Source: Akanthomyces muscarius (lineage: Eukaryota > Ascomycota > Sordariomycetes > Hypocreales > Cordycipitaceae). From it: 64,000 nucleotides of DNA. Under the pieces are notes generated by a model. It did no database searches, was not told the DNA's origin, and worked only from the letters and a program-made list of their open reading frames with translations. Made by a program: the position numbers and the translations under genes. The stretch is from NCBI RefSeq assembly GCF_028009165.1, contig NW_026611617.1:1064001-1128000 (forward strand), given 5' to 3'. Below, in pieces: positions 38,058 through 49,103 of this stretch (within the stretch, counting starts at the first letter, position 1; each line of letters opens with the position of its first letter).

Positions 38058-39494
38058 TTTCGCTGATGTAATTGAGTTTGGTTTGGGGATATCAGACTCC
38101 ATTTGATTGAGCAAGCCCTTTTTATCGCGCTGCGGGCATGGGTCGGGAATCTCAACAACGCCCGCTGTATTGTTGGTGGTGACTTAGCGGCGGCCCCTCG
38201 TCACCGACGACACCCTCAGCCTTATTTTTAGCACGGCGAGCTCCTGGCAGCATAAGTTGGTAAATCACAAGCATTGACGGAGATATGTCCATTGTGTGAA
38301 AAACAAAGGGATTTTTTGTTCGTCTCTGTCCTGGCCATGGAGCGCCCAGTCGTGGACTCCATATCTGCCCCTCCACACAACAATTCTGCTGTGAAGTAAC
38401 TTGTAGATTAAACCGCCTCCGCCTAGACATAGGTTAATGAACGCTTTTGGGGTTCCGTTCATCATAATGAGTGGTTGGAAAGAATGCGCACCTGAGACTA
38501 GCTAGACCTTGAGTTGCGACTGAGCGGAACCCTTCGCAGACTGCATGTTTCAGGCACGATCCCAGTCACTGAAGAGGGGTTTCTTTCCGCCATGACAGCC
38601 AACTCACAACGGCGGACAACTTTAGACTCGCCATGTTTCTGATGGAAGGTGACGATCTCGCATGGCAAGAAAGCGACCGTTTGGAAAAGGAATCGCGCGA
38701 AACTTAGTGAAGCCGCACGCACAGCAGGCAATTGGCAATTTCGTCGCGAAGCACCGTAAAAGAATCCCTACAGAGATTGGACCGCTAGGGGGCGGTGGAC
38801 TCCATGCTCTTTTCCGAACAAAATTTATAGATGGCGGCTCAATACCTTTTTGCAAGTCATGGAGGAAAGGGAGGATGGTGCCATTCGTTCCGGACAGCTG
38901 TAGGAAGACCAACGACTTTCTGGCAAGATGTGTGAAAGCTGGGACAGCGGTTCTTTTTGAACTATTCATACAGCGCACAAAACTTTTGCGTTTGATGAGA
39001 TCTACCTGGGGATTGATGAAATGTACTTGAAGAAGCGGGATCATCCGTTCTTCGGATCAGTGGATGGCAAATTGGAAGATGCTTGAATGCATAGACTAGG
39101 ATTGCTCGATGAGCAACCCAGGGCGGACATGGAGCCTTTCGTGGCCAAAAAAAATTAAAGGAGAAGAAGACCAGAGAGCTCAGCTGGGAGCCAGGTGAGT
39201 AGCAATTTGTCATGTCTAGATTTCGTGAAGCTGTCTCAATTCGAGTGAATGGCTCCCCTTTGAAGTCTTGATCCCAGCGGAACCGAAAAGCAAGCAGAGG
39301 CTAGCTTGCAGCACGACGCCCATCACGAACAGGCTCATGGAGCGAGAAACTTGGGTTTATTTTGTCGGTGGCTCTAAGCTAGGAGCACTATTTACGAGTC
39401 AAGAAACATGCGGCCCCTCTATGAATCGGCCACGTCCGAACCTAACTGACACTGAGCTTGGTGAGCTGTCGGTCGCAAGCTCGCCGCTCGACTT
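38058..39494. other. Intergenic with possible decayed coding sequence
   Basis: The first 200-300 nt should hold the UGM promoter. Between about 38500 and 39215 the plus strand has open segments interrupted by TGA, TAA and TAG, described separately. No intact gene is seen. Confidence 0.5.
38500..39215 (+). pseudogene. Possible decayed coding sequence of unknown family
   Basis: One plus-strand frame from about 38650 to 39190 reads coding-like segments, such as AFDEIYLGIDEMYLKKRDH and LLDEQPRADMEPFVAKK, separated by several stops. Some stops could come from CGA-to-TGA or CAA-to-TAA changes. A neighbouring frame has AMFLMEGDDLAWQESDRLE, so frameshifts are likely too. I cannot assign a family; a dead transposase or a lost single-copy gene are both possible. 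Confidence 0.3.
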
Positions 39495-40097
39495 TCAGTT
39501 TTGCTGACAGTGGTTGGAATGGTCGCACTGAGTGTCAGCATTACTGAACTGGTACTCGGTGCACGACGCATCACGGCACGGCACCCAAGCGACGATGTGT
39601 CTGTGGGGATCGCACAGATGGTCGCGGTGTTGGCCGCGCACATTCAACCCCGTCTCCGTCTCCGTCTCGTTGCCAACACTCTTGCCAGTGGGATAGCACA
39701 CCCAGTCGCATTTCTGGCACGTCATGCCAAGCACGGCAAACCACTGCTCGATCCATAGCATCTCGGTCTCGGGCGGGTATTAGTCCACGCCGTACGTGGT
39801 GCCGGTCGTGGTGCTCTCGCTCCAGGTGTAGCCGCTCTGGAACCCGAGCGCCGCTGACTTGGCCAGGTTGAAGGTCAGAGAGCCGCCTTCCGTCACGGAC
39901 CAGCCTATGGTCTTTGAATCGATGCGAGACAGATGGCAGACATTGTGATCAGCGCATCGATAGCGTGGCCCGCTACCGTACCACCAGTAGTCCCAGCGAG
40001 ACGCATCGGTACTGCAAGTGTCAACGCCGAGGGTCGGGACAACAAGAAGTGAAAGGACAGTGCCCGCAAGGACAGGAAGCTGGCGCAAGCCCAGCAT
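39495..40097 (-). pseudogene. Secreted cysteine-rich protein gene with an in-frame stop
   Basis: The start at 40097 opens with a clear signal peptide (hydrophobic residues 8-24, cleavage near VVPTLG). About 105 codons follow, containing WWYGSGPRYRCADHNVC, up to TAA at 39780-39782. The same frame then stays open for 94 more codons, with eight or more cysteines in CQKCDWVC, PCRDASC and CDHSNHC patterns, ending in TGA at 39495-39497. Both halves look like parts of one secreted protein of about 200 aa. No GT-AG intron of suitable length and phase removes the stop. Family not recognised. A TATA-like site at 40216-40224 suggests that the promoter is intact. Options are a nonsense allele, stop readthrough or a sequence error. 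Confidence 0.65.
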
Positions 40098-40912
40098 CTT
40101 GTCGAAGAAGAAGCAGAGTAAATGAATAAGTAGAGTAGTGAGGATTGATCAGATACATGGATGGAGAGTACTGAACAGTGTGGCCGGTTCCAAATCAAGA
40201 GGGAAAGCACGGTAGCTATTTATGAAGTTTTGCTGCTCTGAACTTCACTACGGTCTACACTACAGTCTACCATTAGTTACAGTTAAGCAAGATTTGGTCG
40301 CATGCTTACTCACTCTGGCTTCTGAAAGTGCTTTTAGGGCACATTGAGGGCATCGTGGCTCTCGCGCATGAGGCCAGTTGGACCGTACAGTACATTTCAC
40401 TAGACTGCTGCAAGGCCACCACCTTATCGCCTACAACCTCATTTTTAGCAATTGCAATACCTTTTCCCGTCGTTTGTGCCGAGTTCCAGACCCCTTGCCG
40501 CAGCCGCCGGGTTCTAGACCGCCCTGGATGAATGGCCTTGTAAGGATTCGGCGCCAACGGGCGCAGTGAAGCTACCAGCCACGATGCCCCCGTTTGAGCC
40601 TTATCGGGCTCCTCCAAAATCACTAGTTCTATGCACAAGAAGGGTGAGCACACGACAGGCGCACACTTTCGCGAGGTAATGTCAGGGACTTTTGCTGGAA
40701 CTTCTGTTCAGTCGGGCTGCTCCCGGCCTGCTACGTCTAGCATGTACAGCGACTCGGTCCACGTTGCTGAGCTGGCCGCGGCCTGTTTTGGCAAGCTGAA
40801 CGGCGCTCGCAAATTGCACCGGTTCACGACCAACCACAGAGAGAGGGTAGTCGGCATTTACTCCAATTTCTGAAATCGCATTTGCTTTTACTGCTTTCTT
40901 TTGGTCTCTCAA
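40098..40912. other. Divergent intergenic region
   Basis: This 815-nt region lies between two divergently transcribed secreted-protein genes and should carry both promoters. I see a TATA-like site for the left gene and no open frame worth calling. Confidence 0.5.
40216..40224 (-). promoter_or_regulatory. TATA-like box upstream of the interrupted secreted-protein gene
   Basis: cataaatag on the minus strand, about 120 nt before the start codon at 40097. Confidence 0.4.
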
Positions 40913-41769
40913 ATGATCTCTTCACGCCATTTACTCTTTTTTGGCACCGCGTGGTGCCAATTCGTCGCCAGCTCCCTTGCTGCCACTACCGACAACACAT
41001 CGATTAGTGGCTGCGACGAGAACACAGACTTTGGACCTCCATTCAACTCTACAGGCACCGTCTCTTTCGTGACCCAAGACTTTACGCACAATGATGGCAA
41101 GCCATGGTACTTGTCTGTAGGTCTCAAGGACAAGCGCGACACAAGCGCTGCCTACCCGGGCACGCAGACGGTCACGGGCTACCTCAGTGTACCCGGCGAC
41201 TTTGTCACCGGCTCTGTTACAAAGAATACGACACGGTTGTGCGTGTATCATCTAGGACAGCGGAATGCAACAGCCTCACGGGACGGCTCATGTAATGGCG
41301 TGCTAGACGACGCGTGCGCCAAATACATCCACAACTTCCAGCAGGATTCGGAACGCCATGAGGGTGAATGTCCCCTGCTATCGGCCGATGAAGCTTGCGG
41401 AAGCACTATTTTTCAGCTAGGTAAGCTTGACAAGGACTTTTAGCCCATGGAAGAACCGCGAAATTCACCTTGCTGACTCTGAATCATCCCGCAGCCGCCC
41501 CAATGATCTTGCAAAGCAGCAATTGCTCAGCCAGCGCGCATGCCGCATTAGCAGGAGTGCCCGACGCATACAACAGCCAAGCGATCTTTGACTTGGCATG
41601 GCCCTACGGAGACAGCAAGATCGACTCTTTTACGGCATATGACGCGCATGCGTGGCAGCCGAATCCTGTGCTGCTCGTCTTTGGCACGAAGCAGGACCAG
41701 GAAAAGGACGACGTCGTCATGTGGGATAGCAAGCTGCTCTGTATGGTGCCCGTCAATGTCACGGCCTGA
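40913..41769 (+). CDS. Secreted cysteine-containing protein, unknown family
   Basis: Two exons (40913-41420 and 41495-41769) with a 74-nt intron give about 260 aa. The start ATG at 40913 opens a signal peptide (MISSRHLLFFGTAWC, cleavage near SSLAA). The mature protein has eight cysteines spread over its length (SGC, RLC, GSC, DAC, GEC, EAC, SNC, LLC) and several N-glycosylation sequons. The intron joins FQL to AAPMIL in frame. I recognise no domain. It is divergent from the interrupted secreted-protein gene, though I saw no clear similarity between the two. Confidence 0.75.
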
Positions 41770-42806
41770 AGCCGCGATCCCAAGTCCATGGCCGGAGAAA
41801 TACGTGTGTCAATGTTTACGCTATTAGCAATGTTGGCTATGGCTCTTTCAGCTATCTCTATTTTCTGATGGTTCACCCCATGGCTGCTGAACGTCCACCA
41901 ATGGAGTATTGTACTCTGAGCACGAGAGTTTGTCACTGCCTCATTTATTAAATTATGAAAATGTAAAATATAAAGCAATCTTCTTTCATGACCATGTCAC
42001 AATGTACTCTTTCTTCTTTATTCTTTATTCCTTTTTTTGTCTCCTTCCAGGTACATCGAGTAGCGATGGAGTTTCTCTCTCTTAAGCTTGCTATAGCGCC
42101 TTCTCAATCGCCTTGGTCCACGGCTTACAACTGTTGGAGGTTCGGCGGGGATCTTTTTCTTTCTCTTCTTTCTAAAAGAAAATCTATATATATCTGTCTC
42201 TATTTTAATTTTGTTTAAGTGTCTCGATTTAAACTTCGCGCAGCACCATGGGGTGTAGGCGTAAAGGCCGCATCATGGTGCGTCAGGAGAGTAATGATGT
42301 CGCTGCAAGAGTCGGTGGCAGCGCCTTTGGAAGCTGGCCAGAGTTCTGGATCGTTCGCCACGTATTAAAAGATTTTTTTACGAATCTTCTGCAAGCAACC
42401 AAACATGAGGGCTGGTAGTCAGGTAGAGCAGCGGACAAAGCCTCTGCAGTTACGATCCTTCGTTTCTGCTTCCCATGTTCCACCCGCAGAATGCCTGCCT
42501 CTAAATCATGAGAACTCGGGGGCTCGTACAAGAATAATGGCACGGCTATGGTCAACTCGTCTCGACAAAATCGAGTCCTAGTCAGCAACTCGGTTACAAA
42601 GCGCGTCTCAAATGGCATTCCCGAATATCGATACAACCTTGATGCAATTCCACACCTTCTTCGTCGCTGTGATGTTGCCAGTCGCCCGTTGTGCGCTTGT
42701 CGCCTCCCCAAATCCTCGCAACGACCAACTCACCACCCTCGCCACCTTGATAGTACCCAATAAGCGCGACCGTCGACATCTAGATCCGGGAAACTACATG
42801 TTCTCC
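41770..42806. other. Intergenic, no gene seen
   Basis: About 1 kb between the secreted-protein gene and the tRNA. The region 41980-42240 is T-rich. The frames at 42283-42711 (-) and 42548-42920 (+) overlap each other and the tRNA and show no family features. Confidence 0.5.
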
Positions 42807-42894
42807 GCCCGGCTAGCTCAATCGGTAGAGCGTGAGACTCTTAGCTTACGAGTACACAATCTCAAGGTTGCGGGTTCGACCCCCGCGTTGGGCT
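42807..42894 (+). tRNA. tRNA-Lys (CUU) with 15-nt intron
   Basis: The acceptor stem pairs GCCCGGC with GTTGGGC (two G-U pairs) and U is the discriminator base. The D-arm reads GCTCAATCGGTAGAGC. The anticodon stem TGAGA/TCTCA holds the loop CTCTTA-A with anticodon CTT at 42840-42842. An intron occupies 42844-42858, in the standard place between bases 37 and 38. The T-arm is GCGGG-TTCGACC-CCCGC. A TTTT terminator for RNA polymerase III follows at 42895. The CCA end is not encoded, as usual in eukaryotes. Confidence 0.95.
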
Positions 42895-43592
42895 TTTCCT
42901 ATACAAAGTACTACGATTGAACCAGGACATGGCTAGTCCCGGGTTGCTTTTTTTGCCATTTTGAGCGAATAGCTTTGATCTTGTGCTCAGTTGGCGTAAG
43001 AGGTTCTTTTCTTTTTATGTATTTATGCTTGTGTTGGGATTTCTGGTGGTTGGCGATGCTGGGTTGCAAAGTCAGCTGTTGCGAGTCCACATGCGCCACG
43101 CGCCTGGCTTGCGGCTGTAGCTTCTGGTAAAAGTTGGCATGAACTCGTCATTGGTTGCCGCGCTTTTACTTTCGGCGGCTGTTCTCTTTTTAATTTAAAG
43201 CTCTGGGTGCATCCCGTCAATAGAGATGGTTGCAAAGTCAGTTGTTGTGTCTCGGTATGCATGACACTCCCGCTTCGCGCTGCGGTTGTGGTAAAATCTG
43301 CGAACTTCTTTTCTCGGCTTCTTTTGTCATTCATTCGTAGAGACTACTTTCATTTTGTTTCTTTTTTCCTCTTTTGTATCGGAGTTTTGGAGATGGGGCT
43401 GGTGATGGGTCGCGGAATCAGTTTTTACCAGGCTCCATAAAATCATCGCCCAAAGTTTCGCTGTTGTTCTACCGCAATCGTTCTTTTTGTGTTTGTCCAC
43501 TCTCAGTATACAATTTTTTTCTTATATGTATTCTATGATGGGGTCCAGAGAACGCTGGTCGATGGTGTGTTGCGAAGCTCGTCGTTCGCACT
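42895..43592. other. Intergenic with a diverged direct repeat
   Basis: About 700 nt between the tRNA and the 3' end of the JLP2 homologue. It holds the direct repeat at 43062-43296. No gene is seen. Confidence 0.5.
43062..43296. repeat. Diverged direct repeat, about 70 nt x 2
   Basis: 43062-43132 and 43228-43296 both begin ggttgcaaagtcag and end ggtaaaa, with similar spacing between shared blocks (gttg, atgc, gcttgcggctgt/gcttcgcgctgcgg). They lie 165 nt apart in the same orientation, close to the tRNA. They could be remnants of one duplication or of a small non-autonomous element. Confidence 0.6.
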
Positions 43593-44544
43593 CTACATAA
43601 AGTCATCCTCCCAGTCCGCCGTTCGGTTCTGGTTGCTCTGCATATCCATGTTCTCCTCTGTAAACAAGTCATCATACGCATGGTCCTTTTGCCACTTCTT
43701 CTCCTTCCACTCCTGCGCCTGTCGCGCCTCTTCCTTTTTCTGCAACGCACCCGCACTGTCAGCATTCCCACACACCCCACGTTCGAGCGAAGCGAGGCCA
43801 GAAAAAACGTACCTTGTTTTGGAGAGCGGCGTTGGCCTTGCGACGGAGTTCCTTGTCCCGGTCGTCTTTTTCCTGTTTGAGGTCCGGCTGCTTGACTTCC
43901 GTCTTGGTCTTGTTGAGGCGGTTGACGATGGGGTTCTCGCGCGCGGGGACGATGATGCGCTTGACGAGGCGCGGGTTCTTGAAAGATACTTGGCCGACGT
44001 CCATGGAGCCGTCCTTTTTGAGATTGGACCATGGCGTGTAGATGACGGTGATTTGGTCTTTTTTGTTGCCTTTTTTCACCAGGTTAGCGAGGAGATATGG
44101 AAGCTAGGTAGTGAGAGTAGATACCTTCGATGGAGTTGGCCTTGGTGAGCTGGGCGAGGTCCATGACGAGCTCCTCGGGGAGGGAGTCCCATTTTTGGTC
44201 GTCGCTCATCCGCAGGTAGATATGTGCGCTGGAGAGCTTATCGACGTGAAACTGTCAAGACCGTCAGCAAACGCGGAGAGCAAAGTCAGGTTTGTGCGTC
44301 GTCGTACCCTAGACATGAGTTAGCAAATGAGAGTGGTCATGGAGAGGCCAGATTGGCGTGGGAAAACGGACCAGACATCTTGGTCCCAGCCGAACTTGAT
44401 GAGATCTTCGTCTTTGCAAACAGTCAACTTCCATATGTCGTCCTATACAGGGTTTCGTGATGGCGGCGTACTCTCGAATTTATCCTTGCCGACGTAGATG
44501 AAGCCGGGCGGGTCAACCACGGCCGACTTGTAGTAGTAGACCAT
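43593..44544 (-). CDS. JLP2: JLP2/CCDC25 homologue (NFACT-R/DUF814 protein) with a one-base exon
   Basis: A 214-aa protein of the conserved eukaryotic CCDC25/Jlp2 family, built of an NFACT-R (DUF814) domain followed by a charged coiled coil. The N-terminus [19 protein letters not shown], then [20 protein letters not shown] and [10 protein letters not shown] are diagnostic. Exons are 44472-44544, 44372-44411, 44308 alone, 44125-44251, 43813-44069 and 43593-43739. The sum is 645 nt and fits only if the single G at 44308 is kept as an exon: it completes the tryptophan codon of DVWFHVDK. Introns on both sides (44309-44371, 44252-44307) have GT-AG ends and CTAAC or CTGAC branch sites. They could also be read as a stwintron. 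The human relative is about 208 aa. Confidence 0.92.
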
Positions 44545-45723
44545 TGTGATGCCTTGTTTATTTTTTACCCAGGGATATACCCGACTGACCAACCGCTGCT
44601 CGTCGGTATTCTGCTTCCGCGCAAGCTATCAAATCGCTGGGTCTTGATTCGCAACTCTTGTGTCGCCGGTGTGGAGCAGCACGACAGGCAATGAGTTTTT
44701 GCACGTGACCGTGATGTTTTTCGCTGCAGGCTCTCTTTCACCTCGTCTATCCTTCACACATCAAACAACAAACCAGTGATCTTTTTCTTTTTTTCCTTCT
44801 TCTTCGTCGTCGTTATCTCGTATAGTTACACTTGGTCCCAAATGATTGCAATGTCCGCCAAGAAAAAACTGCACGGCCAGAGTCAACCAGTCGGCCCTGG
44901 AATTTCAGTTCAGCAAGACAGGCTGCCTCGCCGCACTAAACTTAGAGTGGGCTGATTTGTTTGTTTTTCATCTCAAACACTTTGGGCCAACGCAACCTGA
45001 AAGATGTGAGCCACTGAATCAGTCAGTGGGCTGGTGAACCACCCCCTTGGGTCGCAGCCTCGCAGGGCTTGTTCCTTGAAGAAAGAATCATGTTTGAAAC
45101 GCTTCTTTTTCCAGAGGGCTTCGAAAATTGCTTCTGTTGTCTCCCCGACAGTCTTCGGACATGGCGCGGCCAGGAACGCAGTTAATTATATGTGCCCGGC
45201 TAATCTCATCACGCGGCATGCTTTTGAAAAATTGCCAATTTGAAAAAGGATGACCACTGTCAAGAGATGAAGATTATTATTAGGTTTAATTGTCGCGACT
45301 ACTCTTTTCCGTCGGTAGCCTGCATCGCCTGGTGATGCGCCCGCATGTCTTACTCGGCACTGCCCACATGAGATCATTGTTGCTCAGGATGCAGCTTTCA
45401 TGAAAAAGTTTCTTATTCCTGTAGCACAATCACAATCGCTCAATCGCCCTCTAAAATGCGCCCGCATGCCATGGCAAAAATTAAAAGCAAACGTAAACCC
45501 CTTTTCCTCCGTGGCACGCGTGGCTATCGTTGATTATCCACCCCAGTCCTTCCAAGACACTCTTCATCGGCCCTGTCCGAGTCTAACTCAACTGAGACCA
45601 AAATGAGATCCGATGGAAACCAGACGGACGATCCTAGACCCCCTGGTCAGCCAACTCCGGTTACCACTCTATCGGTGCACACAGAAGCCCCATTCCACGT
45701 GCAAACCACAGCCTTTTTCAGCT
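44545..45723. other. Intergenic, no gene seen
   Basis: This 1.2 kb lies between the JLP2 promoter and the 3' end of the velvet gene. A cacgtgac site lies near 44701. Open frames here are short and without family features. Confidence 0.5.
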
Positions 45724-46249
45724 TCATTGTGGTGGCGACAGTGGGACCCCAGCGTTTCTGAGCTGTTGTAGCAAGTCCTCCTCCGATGAGGCTGGTTCAT
45801 CGTCCCATTGTTAGCATACTGTCTTTGCCACTGGAGGAAGAGAGGAGGCAGCTGAGCTTACATGGTCGCTGACTCGGTACCGCACCATCGTGGACCGAGA
45901 TCTCGGTCGTCTCGAGCTGTGCAATCAGCGTGGCACCCTCTGTGCTGTCAGGGTGCATGCCGTAGACATCAAGGCGCATGGTGTAGGTTCCGGCTGCCGC
46001 AATAGACAGGTCGGGAAAGGCAAAGATCATGGTGGTCGCATCGAGGAGTACACCGGTGATGGCCGTGGTGCCGTCGAGCAGGCCCTCGGCGACGGCGCGC
46101 GTGGACGGGTCCAACAGCACGGCCGTTGTGAAAAAATGGGTGCCCGAGCTGCACTTGTTGCTGTTGAGCTGAGCAACGACGGGAGGCACCAGCAGAGTGC
46201 GGGTCTGGACGCGGCAAGGCGGGCGCACGGCAATGTTGGCAGTGGGCAT
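45724..46249 (-). CDS. Minimal velvet-domain protein
   Basis: Velvet proteins (VeA, VelB, VosA, VelC) are fungal transcription regulators of development and secondary metabolism with an NF-kappaB-like fold. Two exons (45862-46249, 45724-45791) joined by a 70-nt intron give 151 aa, almost nothing but the domain. Landmarks in order are LVPPVVAQL (compare DPPPIVQL), HFFTTAVLLDP, IFAFPDLSIAAAGTYTMRLD (the strongest match) and the C-terminal LLQQLRNAGVPL. The intron is required to reach that C-terminal block. I chose the start at 46249, next to the domain. An in-frame ATG at 46348 would add a His-rich 33-residue tail. It is much shorter than the four classical velvet proteins and is probably an additional paralogue. 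Confidence 0.75.
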
Positions 46250-49103
46250 GTTGGATGTGGTCTGGTGGTTATGGTATAAGTGGCTGTGGTTGTGGTGATG
46301 GTGGAGGGAGATGTCGTCGGATAGAAAGTAGGTAACTTTGGCAGACATGCTGGGATGTTGCAAGAATATATAGAGAAAAAAAAGACAGTGACAAAGGATT
46401 TGAGTTGTTGTGATGAGATTTCGGGTGACGAGATGTCTATGCGTTGGCTCCGTGCCACTTCTCGGTTCGGCGTGCAGCAAAGCACCAGGGTCTCGACGGT
46501 CGATGCGTAAGGTGATACAATGTGCGATGTAACTTTTCTCTGGATGCAGTTTGATCTGGTACAGGCGTCTATGCAGGCATCCGGATTCGTAAGGAGCTGG
46601 GGGGAGACAAGTGCCGAGAAGGCTTGATATATACTGATGCGAGAGACATGCTGCTACGGGGCGAGAGGAGAGGGGGGAGACGCCGAGCAGGGCCAATAAT
46701 GGCACAGGACTGGCATTCTACAAAGTCGGCTGGGGAAACACACAACACGAGTATACGAATGGAAAGTGAGGCGAGGACAAAGTAAAACAAGAGGGCCGAA
46801 TGGGCGTGTCTGAGAAGATATTGGGCCAATGCGATGCAGCGTTGACTCAAAAGGATTTGACAGGTGACGGGGCGGCGAATCAGCAGCTTAGGTACTGTAG
46901 CTGTCGACAGGCATAGACCGGGACACAAGACTGCCGGTATAGGCAAGCAAAAGGCCTTGTTAGCTAAAGGCGGGCAAGCAGGGTAAAGCGACCCGGGGAC
47001 GTGGTAAGTGGCAGAAGCGGCAGATCGGTCGACGGGGGCCCTGGCTAATGCACCACCGCATCGAGGTTCGCAGCAGGTGTCTCAAGCCAGAGTGCGGCCG
47101 ACAATGGTCGGTGGACAGGGCTAAAGGACCGGGGGTCAGGGCCAGGGCATTCCCGGGGGCCGAGGGAAGAGAAAAGACATTTTTAGCAGGCAATTATCCG
47201 GACAAGTACTCCGTACTGGTAGAGCGACCGGCTGTCGTCTGATGAGCGACAGGGCTTCCAGGTGGCCAGGGGTAAATCAAGGGCATCGATTGGGTGACTT
47301 GTCGATACCTTAGCTTGCTGAGCCACGGATGCTCCGTACTGGTGGCTAGGTAGTCAAGAAGTTGGTGAGGGAGGGGCTCCATTTCTGGGGAGTGCTTGTT
47401 TGAGACAGCAGTACCGAGAGGCGGGCTCGTCTGAAATTGGGCGACGACAAGGGGGGGTCCACATCTTGTCTCGTTGCATTCTCGAATGAATTGAAAGGAT
47501 TCGTGTTTGATTCATCGGTCATGATGATGTATTCCAGGCGCAAAGTGGTGGCGGCGAATGGAGTGAGAAAAGGGTATTGGTAGTGGCACTGTGGTGAGTG
47601 GCACGAGTGGATAGGCAGGACGCGAGTAAAGTGTGGCGCGCGTGTGTCTGGAAGCCCACACCCACTCCGACGGCCGATCCGAGGAAACGAGAACGCGATG
47701 GCCGGGATGAAACATTTTCAGCTTCCCATGGTTTTCTTTTGGCTTGCGTGCGTGTCTGCTGTGGTTGGAACGCAGTGCCTCGGCGCGCGGTGGAACAAAC
47801 GCAACTCAAGCTATCGGCGTTGAGGAGCAGGTCGGAGATAAGAGGCCGCAAGGTCTCGGCGAACACAAGTCGGGGCGAACGAGGAAGAGCGAGAGAAGTT
47901 TTTTTCCCCTTCTGGTGGAGATTAGTGATTGCGCAAGGAGAACTGAAAAATGCTGTGTTGTCTCGAGGTGTTTGTGACTGTGACTGGGTGCTGTTTGTAG
48001 AGGGATAGAAGGAATCATTGAAAAGAAGAGCCCGAGTGCGGAATTGGAGCCGGCGGGAGGCTGCAGATAGATCGAAGGTCGTCAATTTGCGGCGCACATG
48101 TTGTGCATCGCCAGCGTTGGTGGCTTGGAGCTCGTGGATGGTGATGGTGTCTGTGGGATGTGACCTGTCATGACGGACAGGCGTTGGTGTGAGCTGAGCT
48201 GCTGAGTAACCAGTGCAGGGCGTGGAGGAGAGCAGTGCAAACAGCTTCACGGTGGGACAAGCGGGTTGCTGTCGCGATACACGCAGGTGCAGTCACTACT
48301 GTGATTTTTTCTTCTTCGTTTTTGATTGGCTGAGCAGTCTAAAGACGTGTTCCTGTCGAAAGCTGCTTGGCGTAATAAACAATTGGCATAACGTAAAGGC
48401 TGCACGGCGATGGAGAGGTGACGTAACGCGCTGTGGATGGGGCGGCCTGCGACTGGGACGTGTTGGACCTTTGAGTGGTGTAGGAGACACAGGATGAGCT
48501 GTGAGCAGAAGAGAGTAAAGAAGAAATGAAGAGAAATGACAAAAACCGCAAAGGATAAGAAGACCATGATAAACAGTACAGCAGAAAGAATATAGCAGCT
48601 TTTCGTCTCTTCTCGATGCACCGGAGCTCTGCTGTCTGAAGCCGAGTCAAGCCGCCGTGGGGCATGGCGTCACCGGCTTTACAGCGGAGTTGCAGTGGCT
48701 TTTAGCGGCTTTGGCTGCACAACGTCCCCCTGTTGTCCGCTGTAACGTCTCTTTACTGTTAAAAAGATGGTTGAAAAAAGGCCACTGGAAAAAAGAAAGA
48801 AATTAAAAGGAATTAAGGAACTGAAGTAAATAAGGAGAAATAAGATAGGATAGGAAGAATAAGAGAAAATTAGAAAAGTAGGAAAAATAGTAAAATGCTA
48901 AGATGGAATAAACCACTGCCTCTACGCAACCGGCATTTTTAGCCCCCCCCCCTAACACTGTCGCCGTCATATTCCCTTGAGCTCCAGCTCTCGTTCAATG
49001 TGCAATTAGCACCTCAAAAGTGCCTGCAGCCGGCTCTCTTGATGGCCTCTAGTGCCCTCTGCTCACTAATACCCCGCCAATAGGTAGCTGCTGCCCCGCC
49101 ATC
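46250..49103. other. Long upstream region of the velvet gene
   Basis: 2.85 kb without a supported gene between two divergent genes. Up to about 48250 the minus strand is rich in C and T, as in long promoters/leaders of fungal regulatory genes. 48760-48905 is purine-rich low complexity, and a C10 run is at 48943-48952. Minus-strand open frames such as 47519-48250 lack domains. Confidence 0.5.
48760..48905 (+). repeat. Purine-rich low-complexity block
   Basis: About 145 nt almost only of A and G on the plus strand, similar in style to 35463-35660 (gataggaagaataag occurs here and ggaagaataac there). No coding or structural role can be shown. Confidence 0.55.

Noticed and set aside
46250..46705. 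Upstream extension of the velvet protein to an earlier ATG
   Set aside because: The added residues are low-complexity (histidine runs, then leader-like sequence). The domain starts directly after the ATG at 46249.
47519..48250. Minus-strand frame of 243 codons upstream of the velvet gene
   Set aside because: Ser/Thr/Pro-rich translation from C+T-rich leader DNA, with no family features.
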